NCBI GenBank assembly: GCA_030604405.1
Contig: JAUVVY010000038.1
Location: 1-41,452 of the forward strand
Reading direction: 5' to 3'
Length of the DNA stretch: 41,452 bases
Source: a bacterium
GTDB taxonomy: Bacteria > Armatimonadota > Zipacnadia > Zipacnadales > UBA11051
The notes beneath the pieces were generated by a model. That model did not search any database. It saw nothing but the letters and a program-made list of their open reading frames with translations, and was not told the DNA's origin. The position numbers and the translations under genes were made by a program. Positions 1-7,894 of this stretch are shown here, one piece after another. Each line of letters starts with the position of its first letter. Within the stretch, counting starts at the first letter, position 1.

Positions 1-373
1 GTGAGCCCGGCCCGCGCAGACCGCTATTCTGGCGTGCTCTGCACACCGCAACGGCCAACGACAACGGCAGGGCCAGGCTTGCAAGCTTCGCATTGCGAAG
101 CTTGCTGCGACAGGCCCCTCCATTACGACTAACGACGCCACACCGTCGCCCTACAACTTGAGTTACGCAGAATTTGCATAACTACTGTAGAAAGCCCCAC
201 CCACGCGCTGAAAAGGTTAGACGTTGGCTTTCGGAGGAGCCGAATACGCGCCCTGAGCCTGCCGAAGAGAGCCTGCCAAAGGGCAGTTTCGCCTTCTGTA
301 CGATGGTCTTCGCGAATAACCCGGGCCCAGGGAAACGATTATCATTCGGCAAGTGATCTGAGGAGGCCGTATT
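1..373. other. Gene-free left edge with palindromic repeats
   Basis: No convincing coding region is seen here. The stretch holds a perfect palindrome at 81-105 and, around 228-290, a degenerate repeat of the CCCTGAGCCTGCCGAAG type that resembles dispersed intergenic repeats elsewhere in the window (19799-19860, 38850-38890). The last bases carry the ribosome binding site AGGAGG (361-366) of the next gene. The open frame opposite the ceramidase gene that reaches into this stretch is a shadow. Confidence 0.5.
81..105. repeat. Perfect 12-bp palindrome
   Basis: Arms GCAAGCTTCGCA (81-92) and TGCGAAGCTTGC (94-105) are perfect reverse complements separated by one base. It lies inside a CAGG...CAGGC context typical of the intergenic hairpin repeats in this genome. 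Role unknown; it could end transcription entering from the left or be a mobile repeat. Confidence 0.7.
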
Positions 374-1831
374 ATGCAAGTAGGGTTCGCGTCTGCAGAC
401 ATCACGCCTGCGATCGGCATGGAAAAGCCGGGCGGCTTCAGCAAGGGCTTTCACCAGGCGATCCATGACCCGTGCTGCGCCAAGGCGATAGTCATCGAGG
501 GCGATGGCGAGAGAGTGGCGCTTGTCGGGCTCGATACGCTTTCGATCAAGCGGTCGGTAGTTGAGGCCGCGCGGGCGATGATCGAGGAGAAGACAGGGAT
601 ACCGGGCGATCACGTGATGGTCGGCGCCTCGCATACCCATGCCGGAGGTCCGGTGATGGGGGCCAAGCCGGGCGACTATGCCCACGCCTGCGACCCGGAG
701 CTGTGCGAGCGCCTGGCACAGGAGGAGTCCACAGCGCCCGACCTGTGCTACCTGGAGCACCTCACCAAACAGATCGCCACCGCGGTGATCATGGCCGATG
801 CCAATAAAGAGGAAGCGCTGCTTTCGATCGGCCGGGGTCATGAGCCGACGGTCGCCTTCAACCGCCGCTTCAAGATGAAAGATGGCACCACGATGACACA
901 CCCGGGCAAGGGCAACCCGGGCATTATTGAGCCGGCCGGGCCGGTGGATCCCGAGGTCGGGGTGGTCGGCTGCTGGCGGCCCAACGGCGATTTCCTCGGC
1001 TGCATCGTCAACTTCACCTGCCACGGCACCACGGGCAACCCCGGAGCCTCCGCCGACTGGATCTACTGGATGCGGGAGTGCATCACCAGTGGCATATGCC
1101 GTCGCCAAGGCTTCGGCGCACAAGTGGGCGGCGGGGAAGTAGTATTCCTCAACGGGGCATGTGGCGACGTGACGCAGGTTGACAACCTGTCAATGCGGGA
1201 GTCTGAGTCCGGGCCAAAATGGTCGCGTCGCGTCGGGCAGAAAGTCGGTGCCGAGGCACTCAAGGTCCTGTGCATGGCGGAGGCGGCGGAACTGCTGCCG
1301 CTCGGGGCGCTGCAGAAGATTATCAAGATCAAGACGCGCGAGGTGAGCGAAGAGCGCTTCCAGGAGGAATTGGCGACAGTCAAGTCTGGCACGCCTGATG
1401 ACCACAACTGGCTCTTCGCCCGCGAAGCGGTGCTGCTGCACGAGGCTAACAAGGTCGAGCCGGAAGTAACTTGCGAGGTCCAGGCCATACAGATCGGGCC
1501 GGCGGTGTTTGTGTCTAACCCGGCCGAGTATTTCTGCCAGTTCGGGCTCAACATCAAACAGCGGTCGCAGTTCCCCTTCACCTACGCGGTGGAGCTGGCC
1601 AACGGCTGCATCGGGTACGTGCCGACGGCGGACGCCTTCGGGCCTAACGGCGGCGGCTACGAGGTGCGCATGGCAATGAGCAGCAAGCTGGTGCCCGAGG
1701 CCGGCCAGACGATCGAGGACACCTGCGTGGAACTGGCGGCGTCGCTGAGGCCGGGCGAAGTGCCCGAGCCGCCACAGGCGCAGGTGCAGAACCAGGTCTG
1801 GAGCTATTCGGCCAGGTCAGACAAGGCCTGA
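374..1831 (+). CDS. Neutral/alkaline non-lysosomal ceramidase-like hydrolase
   Basis: The 485-residue protein opens with the family signature (VGFASADITPAIG, residues 3-15). It carries SHTHAGG (86-92) and NFTCHGTT (213-220), whose histidines match the zinc ligands of neutral ceramidase. The nucleophile region reads GACGDVTQ (261-268): where characterised ceramidases have a serine in a GDVSPN-type motif, this has threonine. Length is well below the roughly 650-700 residues of true ceramidases, so the C-terminal immunoglobulin-like domain is missing, and no signal peptide is seen. Many such short bacterial homologues sit beside sugar-degradation genes, so amide hydrolysis of something other than ceramide is plausible. 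The start is set by AGGAGG at 361-366, seven bases before ATG. It stands alone, transcribed towards the glycosyltransferase operon. Family membership is fairly certain, substrate is not. Confidence 0.8.
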   Translation: MQVGFASADITPAIGMEKPGGFSKGFHQAIHDPCCAKAIVIEGDGERVALVGLDTLSIKRSVVEAARAMIEEKTGIPGDHVMVGASHTHAGGPVMGAKPGDYAHACDPELCERLAQEESTAPDLCYLEHLTKQIATAVIMADANKEEALLSIGRGHEPTVAFNRRFKMKDGTTMTHPGKGNPGIIEPAGPVDPEVGVVGCWRPNGDFLGCIVNFTCHGTTGNPGASADWIYWMRECITSGICRRQGFGAQVGGGEVVFLNGACGDVTQVDNLSMRESESGPKWSRRVGQKVGAEALKVLCMAEAAELLPLGALQKIIKIKTREVSEERFQEELATVKSGTPDDHNWLFAREAVLLHEANKVEPEVTCEVQAIQIGPAVFVSNPAEYFCQFGLNIKQRSQFPFTYAVELANGCIGYVPTADAFGPNGGGYEVRMAMSSKLVPEAGQTIEDTCVELAASLRPGEVPEPPQAQVQNQVWSYSARSDKA

Positions 1832-1855
1832 GGCTTGCGGAATCAGACAACGGCT

Positions 1856-1875
1856 GTCGGGCTGGAAAGCCCGAC
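1856..1875. repeat. GGCT-GGAA-AGCC hairpin repeat, copy 1
   Basis: Perfect 8-bp stem GTCGGGCT / AGCCCGAC with a GGAA loop, followed by CCCACG. It sits 25 bases after the ceramidase-like gene in the convergent gap before the GT9 gene, and a T-run follows (GGATTTTTG), so it may also work as a terminator. The same element recurs exactly at 10271-10290 and, with altered stem bases, at 23889, 32274 and 40085. Confidence 0.75.
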
Positions 1876-1959
1876 CCACGGGATTTTTGTGGAGAGCGCG
1901 ACCCACCGGATTCTTGGGGGAAGCACGGCCCGCGCGGCGTAGGTTGTGAAATTCCGGAA

Positions 1960-3045
1960 TTACAAAGGTATGGTGTGTTTGCGTGCAGTAGTGGGCCGCT
2001 GCAGGACTTCGGCCAGAGCATCGGCGACTTCCTGTGGCGTGATGGCAAGCATGCAGTGGTAATCGCGGCAGGTCGGCTTGCGCTTACAGAAGCTGCAATC
2101 CTGAGGGTGGCAGATGACCCTGTGGATGTCGCCAAAGGGGCCGGTCTTGGCAGGATCGGTGGGCCCGAAAAGCGCAACACTCGGGACCTCGAGGGCCGCG
2201 GCGATGTGCATGGGGCCGGTGTCGGCGGTGACTAAGGCATCGAGGCGGCTGATGACGGCGACAAGTTGCTTGAGGCTGGTGCGGCCGGCGGTGACCAGGT
2301 GGGGCGTCTTTACTTCCCCGGCCACCTGCTGAGCCACCTCTACCTCACCAGGGCCGCCCAAGATCACCCAGTCAACGTCAGGCAGCACGTTCGCCACAGT
2401 TGCAAAGCGCTCGGGAGGCCATTGCTTGTGCGGACTGGAGGCGCCCGGGTTGATGCCGACCAGGGGCCGTGAGCCGTCAAGGCCCGCCTCAGCCAGCGTC
2501 TCATCGGCCCACGCGGCAGCGTCCGCGTCCACATGCAGGTCAAAGCGGGGGCTGCTGATATCGCAGTCCAGGTAGCGCGCCATCTGCAAGCAGCACAAGA
2601 CAGCATGTGCTTGCTGGGAAGCGGGCGCCAGTTCGTTGCACCAGCGATGGCTCAATTCGCGGCGTTCGTGACGCAAACCGATGCGCCGCTCGGCCCCCGT
2701 ACAGGGCAGCAAATAGGCACTCTTCAGCAGCCCCTGGAGGTCCACAGCCCAGTCGAAATCCCGCTTGAGCAATTCGCCGCGCACCCGCAGAGTGTCCCGT
2801 ATCAGGCTACTGACCTGATGAGCGGCGTAGCGCTCGATGGTGATTACCTCGTCCAGGGCCGGGTGCCGATCAAGAATATCGAAAAAGTGACTTTCCACCA
2901 ACCAGGCAATGTAGGAGTCGGGATAGGTGTCGCGCAGAGCATTGGCAACCGGCAAGGCGTGCACGATGTCACCAAGCGAACTGCGCTTGATGATCAGGAT
3001 GCGCGGCGAGCCGGCTTGCTTTTCGGGGATCTGCTGTTGTGTCAT
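1960..3045 (-). CDS. Glycosyltransferase family 9 (heptosyltransferase-like)
   Basis: The 361-residue protein shows the GT-B organisation of ADP-heptose:LPS heptosyltransferases. The N-terminal nucleotide-fold segment IIKRSSLGDIVHALP covers residues 18-32, NPGASSPHKQWP is at 199-210, and the donor-site signature TADTGPMHIAAA is at 273-284, followed by LFGPTDP. A cysteine-rich loop (C312, C317, C320, C326, C331) follows, as in many heptosyltransferase II-like proteins. It would transfer a sugar, classically heptose, to the LPS core at the inner membrane. It is the last gene of a leftward operon with a second GT9 gene 84 bases upstream and a GT2 gene before that. No clear ribosome binding site precedes the ATG. 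Heptose as the actual donor is inferred from family only. Confidence 0.85.
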   Translation of the reverse strand: MTQQQIPEKQAGSPRILIIKRSSLGDIVHALPVANALRDTYPDSYIAWLVESHFFDILDRHPALDEVITIERYAAHQVSSLIRDTLRVRGELLKRDFDWAVDLQGLLKSAYLLPCTGAERRIGLRHERRELSHRWCNELAPASQQAHAVLCCLQMARYLDCDISSPRFDLHVDADAAAWADETLAEAGLDGSRPLVGINPGASSPHKQWPPERFATVANVLPDVDWVILGGPGEVEVAQQVAGEVKTPHLVTAGRTSLKQLVAVISRLDALVTADTGPMHIAAALEVPSVALFGPTDPAKTGPFGDIHRVICHPQDCSFCKRKPTCRDYHCMLAITPQEVADALAEVLQRPTTARKHTIPL

Positions 3046-3129
3046 GGTTTCGGCACAGGGCTTGTTGATAAGCTGCGTGCTATATGATAGCAGCTTCGGG
3101 CAGTGGAATTCCAGAGGCGGGCGTGCCGC

Positions 3130-4320
3130 TCATGGGTGTGCGAGGAGTTCGTCCAGCGCGGCGGTGACCTGGGAGACGCTGATCCTGCCGAGACAATCGG
3201 CGGCATCGCAGCGGGGCATGGCCGACAGGTAGTAGCACGGGGCCTTGGAGCAGTCGTCGGAGGTGACTACCCGTGCTTGCTCGCCCCAGGGCCGCCACTT
3301 GTCGGGGTTGGTAGGGCCGAAGAGAGCCACTACAGGCGTATCCACGGCAGCCGCCAGGTGCATCGGGCCGCTGTCATTGCTTATGAGAACGACGGCACCT
3401 CGGAGCAGTTCGATGGTCTCGCGGATGCTGGTCTTGCCTGCAAGATTTGTCGCCCGTGGGCCGGCGGAGTCGGCGACCCGTTCGCCCAACCGGGCCTCGA
3501 AGGGTGCGCCGGTAATCACCACAGGCAGGTCAAACTGCGCGGAGACATACTTGCCAACCGCGGCGAAGTTGTCAGCCGCCCAGCGCTTGACCGGCCAGTT
3601 CTTGCTGCTGCCGGGGGCCAGGACGGCATAACTGTCGCCCGGCTGCAGACCTCCGTCAGCCAGCAGTTCAGCGACGCGATCAGCAGCCTCCGGATCGTGC
3701 CACAGCGAGAGCGCCATGTCATCGGTCTCGATGCCCAGGGACTTGAGAATGTCGAGGAAGCACAGTAGTTCGTGCTTGTCCGGGTCGCGGGGAGCTTTGT
3801 GGGTGTAAAGATAGCCACGGTGTTTGCCAGCGGTGTCGAAGCCGGCGCGGATCGGAGCCCCACTCAGGAAAGCAAGTATGGGAGTGATCTTGTAATACAG
3901 GTCCAGGTCCACGGCAATATCAGGGCGACAACGCCGCGTCGCCACCAGGGCTTGCCGCAGTGCCCGAGGCCCGGCACGCAACAGCTCCTTCATCCCGCCC
4001 AGGCCGGTGAGCTGCAAGGTGACGAGTTCGTCAATAAAGTCCCGGCCGAGGAAGGCGTCCACATTGCGGGGAGTGCAGATGAGGGTGAGACGGGCATCCG
4101 GGTAAGCCTGCTTGAGAGCGCGCACCGCAGGGCCGGCCAGCACGCCATCGCCCAGGCAACAGAGCTTGATGACGAGCAGGTTCTTCACGCCCAGCTCCGA
4201 AAGCGGCAGGCGATGGCGGCGCGAAAAGATGCGGCGCAGACCACCATAGAGAGCCAGAGCGCCCATGACCAGCAGGCCAAAGAAGGCGTCGAGGAATTTT
4301 CGGGCCGGATTGGTTTGCAT
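3130..4320 (-). CDS. Glycosyltransferase family 9 with N-terminal membrane anchor
   Basis: 396 residues. A hydrophobic segment at about residues 11-27 followed by basic residues (RRIFSRRHR) looks like an inner-membrane anchor. The nucleotide-fold start (LLVIKLCCLGDGVLAGP), a late ISNDSGPMHLAAA signature and LFGPTNPDKWRPWG define family 9. The C-terminal region has four spaced cysteines (SDDCSKAPCYYL..RCDAADC), the pattern common in heptosyltransferase II-like enzymes. The start lies two bases after the stop of the GT2 gene, so the two are co-transcribed and probably translationally coupled. Together with the downstream GT9 gene it likely adds successive sugars to LPS core or a related glycan. 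Confidence 0.85.
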   Translation of the reverse strand: MQTNPARKFLDAFFGLLVMGALALYGGLRRIFSRRHRLPLSELGVKNLLVIKLCCLGDGVLAGPAVRALKQAYPDARLTLICTPRNVDAFLGRDFIDELVTLQLTGLGGMKELLRAGPRALRQALVATRRCRPDIAVDLDLYYKITPILAFLSGAPIRAGFDTAGKHRGYLYTHKAPRDPDKHELLCFLDILKSLGIETDDMALSLWHDPEAADRVAELLADGGLQPGDSYAVLAPGSSKNWPVKRWAADNFAAVGKYVSAQFDLPVVITGAPFEARLGERVADSAGPRATNLAGKTSIRETIELLRGAVVLISNDSGPMHLAAAVDTPVVALFGPTNPDKWRPWGEQARVVTSDDCSKAPCYYLSAMPRCDAADCLGRISVSQVTAALDELLAHP

Positions 4321-4322
4321 GT

Positions 4323-5081
4323 CTATGAGCTACCGCTGCCGCTGCTGTCTGCGCGCAGGCCACGGTGCAGCCACCTGATGCGGAACAGGTCGCAGACCAT
4401 CTTAGGGCCGTCAATGAACATGTTGACTTTGGTACCCGGGTCGTTCACCCAGCGCACCGGAATCTGCGCGATCGTCAGCCCCAGTCGGCGGGCGATGAAC
4501 ATTAGCTCGGCATCAAAAGCCCAGCCGCTGAGCCGCTGGTGCGGCAAGATGCGCTCAATGGCCTGACGAGTGAAAGCCTTGAAGCCGCACTGGGTGTCGG
4601 GGATACCGTGCTGCAACACGATGCGATTTACGAGGCCGAAGGTGCGGCCCGCCAACTCGCGATACCAGGGCTGATGAAGCTCAATCCTGGAGCCGCGGAT
4701 CTGGCGGGAACCGATGGCAATATCAGCGCCGTTTTCGATGGCCTCCAGCAGCCCGTCGGCTTCATCAATGGGAGTAGAAAGATCGGCGTCGCTAAAAAGC
4801 GCAATCTTGCCACGGCTCTGCGACAGACCACGCTTGACCGACAGCGCCTTGCCGAGGTTGGGATCGTTGCGCAGCAGTTGGTGGTCGGTGTCCGCCAGAA
4901 CTTCTTCGGCCACCTGAGAGGTAGCGTCGTGGCTGCCGTCATCTACGACCACGATCTCCCAGGCAAAGCTCTTGCGCTGCAGGTAGTGCATAATGGCCTG
5001 CAGCGTAGGGGCCAGCCGGTGCTGTTCATTGTAGGCGGGAATGACGATGGATAAGTAAGGCTGGGCTTGTTGGCCCGGCAT
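4323..5081 (-). CDS. Glycosyltransferase family 2 (dolichyl-phosphate sugar transferase-like)
   Basis: 252 residues with a GT-A fold. IVIPAYNE at residues 12-19, VVVDDGS at 44-50 and the metal-binding SDADLSTP around D98-D100 are all present. QCGFKAF and the acceptor-region WAFDAELMFIARR follow in the order seen in polyprenyl/dolichyl-phosphate glucosyl- and mannosyltransferases. No C-terminal membrane segments are present, so it is the short soluble form that works at the membrane surface. It would load a nucleotide sugar onto a lipid phosphate carrier. It is first in the leftward glycosyltransferase operon. The start is set by AGGAGGT five bases before the ATG. Confidence 0.85.
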   Translation of the reverse strand: MPGQQAQPYLSIVIPAYNEQHRLAPTLQAIMHYLQRKSFAWEIVVVDDGSHDATSQVAEEVLADTDHQLLRNDPNLGKALSVKRGLSQSRGKIALFSDADLSTPIDEADGLLEAIENGADIAIGSRQIRGSRIELHQPWYRELAGRTFGLVNRIVLQHGIPDTQCGFKAFTRQAIERILPHQRLSGWAFDAELMFIARRLGLTIAQIPVRWVNDPGTKVNMFIDGPKMVCDLFRIRWLHRGLRADSSGSGSS

Positions 5082-5099
5082 TCGTGACCTCCTGCTTGG

Positions 5100-5290
5100 T
5101 GGCCCTCACCCCTTCAATTCCCCTCTCTCACCCACGCCTTTGGCGCGGGTACCCGGGAGAGGGGAGAACGGCAACCGCTGGGCCGGATGGCCGTGAGTTT
5201 GTAAGCAAACTCCCGTCCATGCGGCCCCTCCAAACGACAAGGACAACAACTATCGCGCTGGGAAGCCCGACCTACGCGCCAAGGATGAGA
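5100..5290. repeat. Intergenic repeat patch
   Basis: The gap between the dehydrogenase and the glycosyltransferase operon contains a CCCTCACCCC...CCCCTCTCTC / GGGAGAGGGGAG inverted pair (about 5104-5166), related to the long inverted repeat at 36467-36571. It also holds GGCGCGGG-type short hairpins and, near 5258, a half copy of the GGCT-GGAA-AGCC element (GGGAAGCCCGACCTACGCG). No gene is seen. Confidence 0.5.
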
Positions 5291-5323
5291 ATTCGTAAGC
5301 GGCATAACGATGGTTTTCGCACG

Positions 5324-6349
5324 CTACGCCAGGATGTCGTATCTGGAGTAATCCACAGCCCCGGCGACCGGCTTGCCTGCAAAAGCGGCCTCCAGGGCAT
5401 CCACCGTCGTCTCCCCTATCTTATAATACCCGTAGAATCCAGCCCCGGAAACATGTGGCGTGATGGCGACGTTCTTCAGCGTGCGGAACGGGCTGTCGGC
5501 GGGCAGCGGCTCCGGCTCCGTGACATCGAGCACCACGCATATGCGACCGGCAGCCGCTTCGGCCAGGAGCGCCTCGTGGTCTATGCAGTTGCCGCGGGCG
5601 GTGTTGACCAAAGTAGCGCCATCGCGCAGCAGCTTCAACTGCTCCGCGCCGATGAGGTTGTCAGTGGCTTCCAGCTTGGGCGCGTGAATTGTGACATGGT
5701 CGGAGCGCTCAAAGAGCTCGTCCAGTTCCACCTTCTCCACGCCCATCTCTTCCGCTTCTTGCTCGGTTACGTAAGGATCGTACAGTACCATTTCCAGCGG
5801 CCAGACGCTCAGCAGCTTGATGACCTCGCGGCCGACTTTCGAGGCGCTGATAATACCGACGGTAGAGCCCATCAGGAAGCGCGCGTTGGAGCGGATGGCC
5901 GGGGCTCGCCAGACGCCCGTTTCGCGGAAGTTCTCGGCAAATTGCGCCCAGCAGTGGCAGGCCATCAGCAGCATCCCCACAGAGCTTTCGGCGACATTGT
6001 AAGCGATGGCGTGGTTCGCCGAAAACAGAACGATATCGCGGGGGATGAGGTAATTGTCAATGACATCTCTGGATACCACGTGTCTGATTGAGCCTGCGGA
6101 ATGGGCGATGATTTTGAGCTTGTCGGCATTCGCCATGATCTCGCTGGTAATAGGGGGCGCGTTGCTCCAGCCGGTGACGAGGCCGTCGAAGCCCGCTATT
6201 TCGGCGGCGACGTCTGCGGATGTATATCGCTTGTCGGTCTCGTTGACGGTGACGTCGAAGGTGTCCAACATGCGCTTGTAATCGGCGGGGTCGAATGCCC
6301 TCTCGGTGTGACTGGCGGTCTGGATGTACCATACCCTCGGCTTGCTCAT
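5324..6349 (-). CDS. D-isomer-specific 2-hydroxyacid dehydrogenase-like protein with altered NAD loop
   Basis: 341 residues with the two-domain organisation of the D-2-hydroxyacid/phosphoglycerate dehydrogenase family. The catalytic triad is visible: R252 in NTARGN, E278 in DVTEPEP and H299 in TPHVSG. The cofactor loop is unusual. Where the family has GIIGLGxIG, this reads GIISASKVG (165-173), with serine replacing two of the conserved glycines. Either NAD(P) is bound in an altered way or the reaction has changed. The start has GAGGAGA six to seven bases upstream. It is divergent from the C45 hydrolase and unlinked to the second dehydrogenase of this family at 34015. Family assignment is firm, substrate unknown. 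Confidence 0.85.
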   Translation of the reverse strand: MSKPRVWYIQTASHTERAFDPADYKRMLDTFDVTVNETDKRYTSADVAAEIAGFDGLVTGWSNAPPITSEIMANADKLKIIAHSAGSIRHVVSRDVIDNYLIPRDIVLFSANHAIAYNVAESSVGMLLMACHCWAQFAENFRETGVWRAPAIRSNARFLMGSTVGIISASKVGREVIKLLSVWPLEMVLYDPYVTEQEAEEMGVEKVELDELFERSDHVTIHAPKLEATDNLIGAEQLKLLRDGATLVNTARGNCIDHEALLAEAAAGRICVVLDVTEPEPLPADSPFRTLKNVAITPHVSGAGFYGYYKIGETTVDALEAAFAGKPVAGAVDYSRYDILA

Positions 6350-6384
6350 TATCGGTTCTCCTCATTCAACGCATTGCGCGACTC

Positions 6385-6390
6385 ATTATA
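6385..6390 (-). promoter_or_regulatory. Candidate -10 element for the 2-hydroxyacid dehydrogenase gene
   Basis: On the minus strand the bases read TATAAT, about 35 bases before the start codon, giving a short leader of roughly 30 nt. No good -35 is seen at the expected distance, so the call rests on the -10 alone. Confidence 0.35.
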
Positions 6391-6498
6391 AGCCGTCACA
6401 GGTGTGCAGCACCAGCTTCAGTTCCGCGTTGCCACGGCATAGACCTTCGGAAGGAAGGAATGAGGCGAGTGGGGAATTGAGCAGCGGAGGTGGGCATA

Positions 6499-7572
6499 TT
6501 GTGCGCTGAATGTGTTGAAGTCTCAGGGTCGTATCGGGAAATGGGCCGGCAGCACGGGGAAGCCTTGCGCGAGGGCGCCGAGCAGATGTGCGAAATCCGC
6601 ATCGAGCTTTCGCTGCAGCGGGCCAGGCAGTGCCGTCCCGATTACCAGGTGGGCGATCTGCTGGAGCTTGCCGGCGAGCATCTGGTCTATCACGAACGCT
6701 ACTGCCCGGACACCTATGAGGAGTTTCTGGGCATCTGTGAAGGCGGAAATATCGAACCCGAGCGGCTGCTAATCGGCAACGGCTATACCGACTATGTTGA
6801 CGTGGTGACCGCGGGGCTTGCCGGCACCTGTGAATGTACCCATATCGCCGCCGGGCCACCCGCAACGGCTGACGGAATGTTGTATCTGGGTCAGACGTGG
6901 GATATGGACTTCGCGGCGGCTGAGTATGTGATATGCATCAGGCGCAAGCCGAAAAATGGCCCGGCGACGATAGGCATCACCACCGCGGGGTGTCTATCAC
7001 TCATCGGTATCAACGAGGCGGGCATCGCAATAGGCAATACCAATCTGATCTCGAATGACGCCCGGCCGGGCGTGATCTACCTGGCGACCATCAACAATGC
7101 GCTTGGCAAGGCGACCTTTGACGAGGCAGTGGATGCGATCAAAGATGCTCCGCGGGCCTCCGGGCATCACTTCTATGTCGGCGGGCCGCAGCGGCAGATG
7201 GTGGGGCTGGAGACATCGGCGACGGCTGCGGCGGAACTTGGCCCTGACGGCTGCGGAGTGTACGCGCATACCAATCATTACATCTCACAGCAGATGCGGC
7301 AGTACGAGGGAGCGCAGGCGCCGAGTGTCAACAGCATTGATCGCCAGGGCCGCGCCCAGCAGCTTCTGCATGAGAAGTGCGGAGAGTTGGACGTCAGCGG
7401 GATGATGGAGATTCTGTCGGATCATGCGGGGGAGAACCGGATCTGTCGGCATACCGACAACCCCAGTGAGGCGGCGTCGCTGGCAGCGGTGATTATGGCA
7501 CCCGAAAAGGGGCAAATGAGCTTTACTATCGGCAATCCATGCGAACGGGCGTTCACAAATCTGTGCATTTAG
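6499..7572 (+). CDS. C45-family autoproteolytic acyltransferase/hydrolase
   Basis: About 357 residues from a TTG start, chosen because GGAGGTG (6486-6492) sits six bases before it; a GTG at 6490 is in frame but lies inside that ribosome binding site. The opening (VSGSYREMGRQHGEALRE) and the central segment CECTHIAAGPPATADG...GQTWDMD are typical of the acyl-CoA:6-aminopenicillanate acyltransferase-like family. These Ntn hydrolases cut themselves to expose a cysteine nucleophile. The nucleophile is most likely the second cysteine of CECT, about residue 113. Later the GITTAGCLSLIGINEAGIAIGNTN segment matches the Ntn core. No signal peptide is seen. Substrates of bacterial homologues are mostly unknown; amide hydrolysis or acyl transfer is expected. 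Confidence 0.8.
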   Translation: MCAECVEVSGSYREMGRQHGEALREGAEQMCEIRIELSLQRARQCRPDYQVGDLLELAGEHLVYHERYCPDTYEEFLGICEGGNIEPERLLIGNGYTDYVDVVTAGLAGTCECTHIAAGPPATADGMLYLGQTWDMDFAAAEYVICIRRKPKNGPATIGITTAGCLSLIGINEAGIAIGNTNLISNDARPGVIYLATINNALGKATFDEAVDAIKDAPRASGHHFYVGGPQRQMVGLETSATAAAELGPDGCGVYAHTNHYISQQMRQYEGAQAPSVNSIDRQGRAQQLLHEKCGELDVSGMMEILSDHAGENRICRHTDNPSEAASLAAVIMAPEKGQMSFTIGNPCERAFTNLCI

Positions 7573-7882
7573 GCGTTACATCGGGGTGAACGGCATCGCC
7601 TGGGGAGATTCTTGGGGAAAACAAGATGAGCGTTGTGCACAAGAATAGTGTGTCGGGGCACAATTTCGCGGGTTTATCCACAGAAAACGGCCTCTGCAAG
7701 CGGTTTACCACAGACTTTTCCACATTCTGCCACCAAGCATCACCATTGTGGAAAACTGCGTACAGACGAAATTAAAGAGGCGAAAGTCCATTCTTGGGCA
7801 CGCACAGAGCTATCGTTTTCCACAGTTTAGCCATGGAAAAGTGAGCACAATCAGCCGGTTATACATGCCGTAGCACGAAAGG
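7573..7882. other. Intergenic DnaA-box cluster, candidate replication origin or DnaA-titration site
   Basis: This gap has no gene but holds an exact DnaA box TTATCCACA (7674-7682). TTTTCCACA occurs at 7716-7724 and 7816-7824, and on the minus strand at 7747-7755. A swapped variant TTTACCACA is at 7704-7712, and the palindrome TTGTGCACAA (7633-7642) reads as a one-mismatch box on both strands. Six sites in under 200 bases is far above chance in GC-rich DNA. A mild AT-rich patch (7768-7782) lies between boxes. It could be oriC, part of a split origin, or a DnaA-binding regulatory site. The dnaN cluster lies 12 kb away with another box-bearing region upstream of it. Confidence 0.6.
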
Positions 7883-7894
7883 ATGGCGAGGGAA

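Noticed and set aside
182-1123. 313-residue open frame on the minus strand
   Set aside because: It lies opposite the ceramidase-like gene, has no recognisable motif and no ribosome binding site; long antisense frames are expected in GC-rich DNA.
5084-6091. 335-residue open frame on the plus strand
   Set aside because: It runs through intergenic repeats and then opposite the 2-hydroxyacid dehydrogenase; no recognisable domain.
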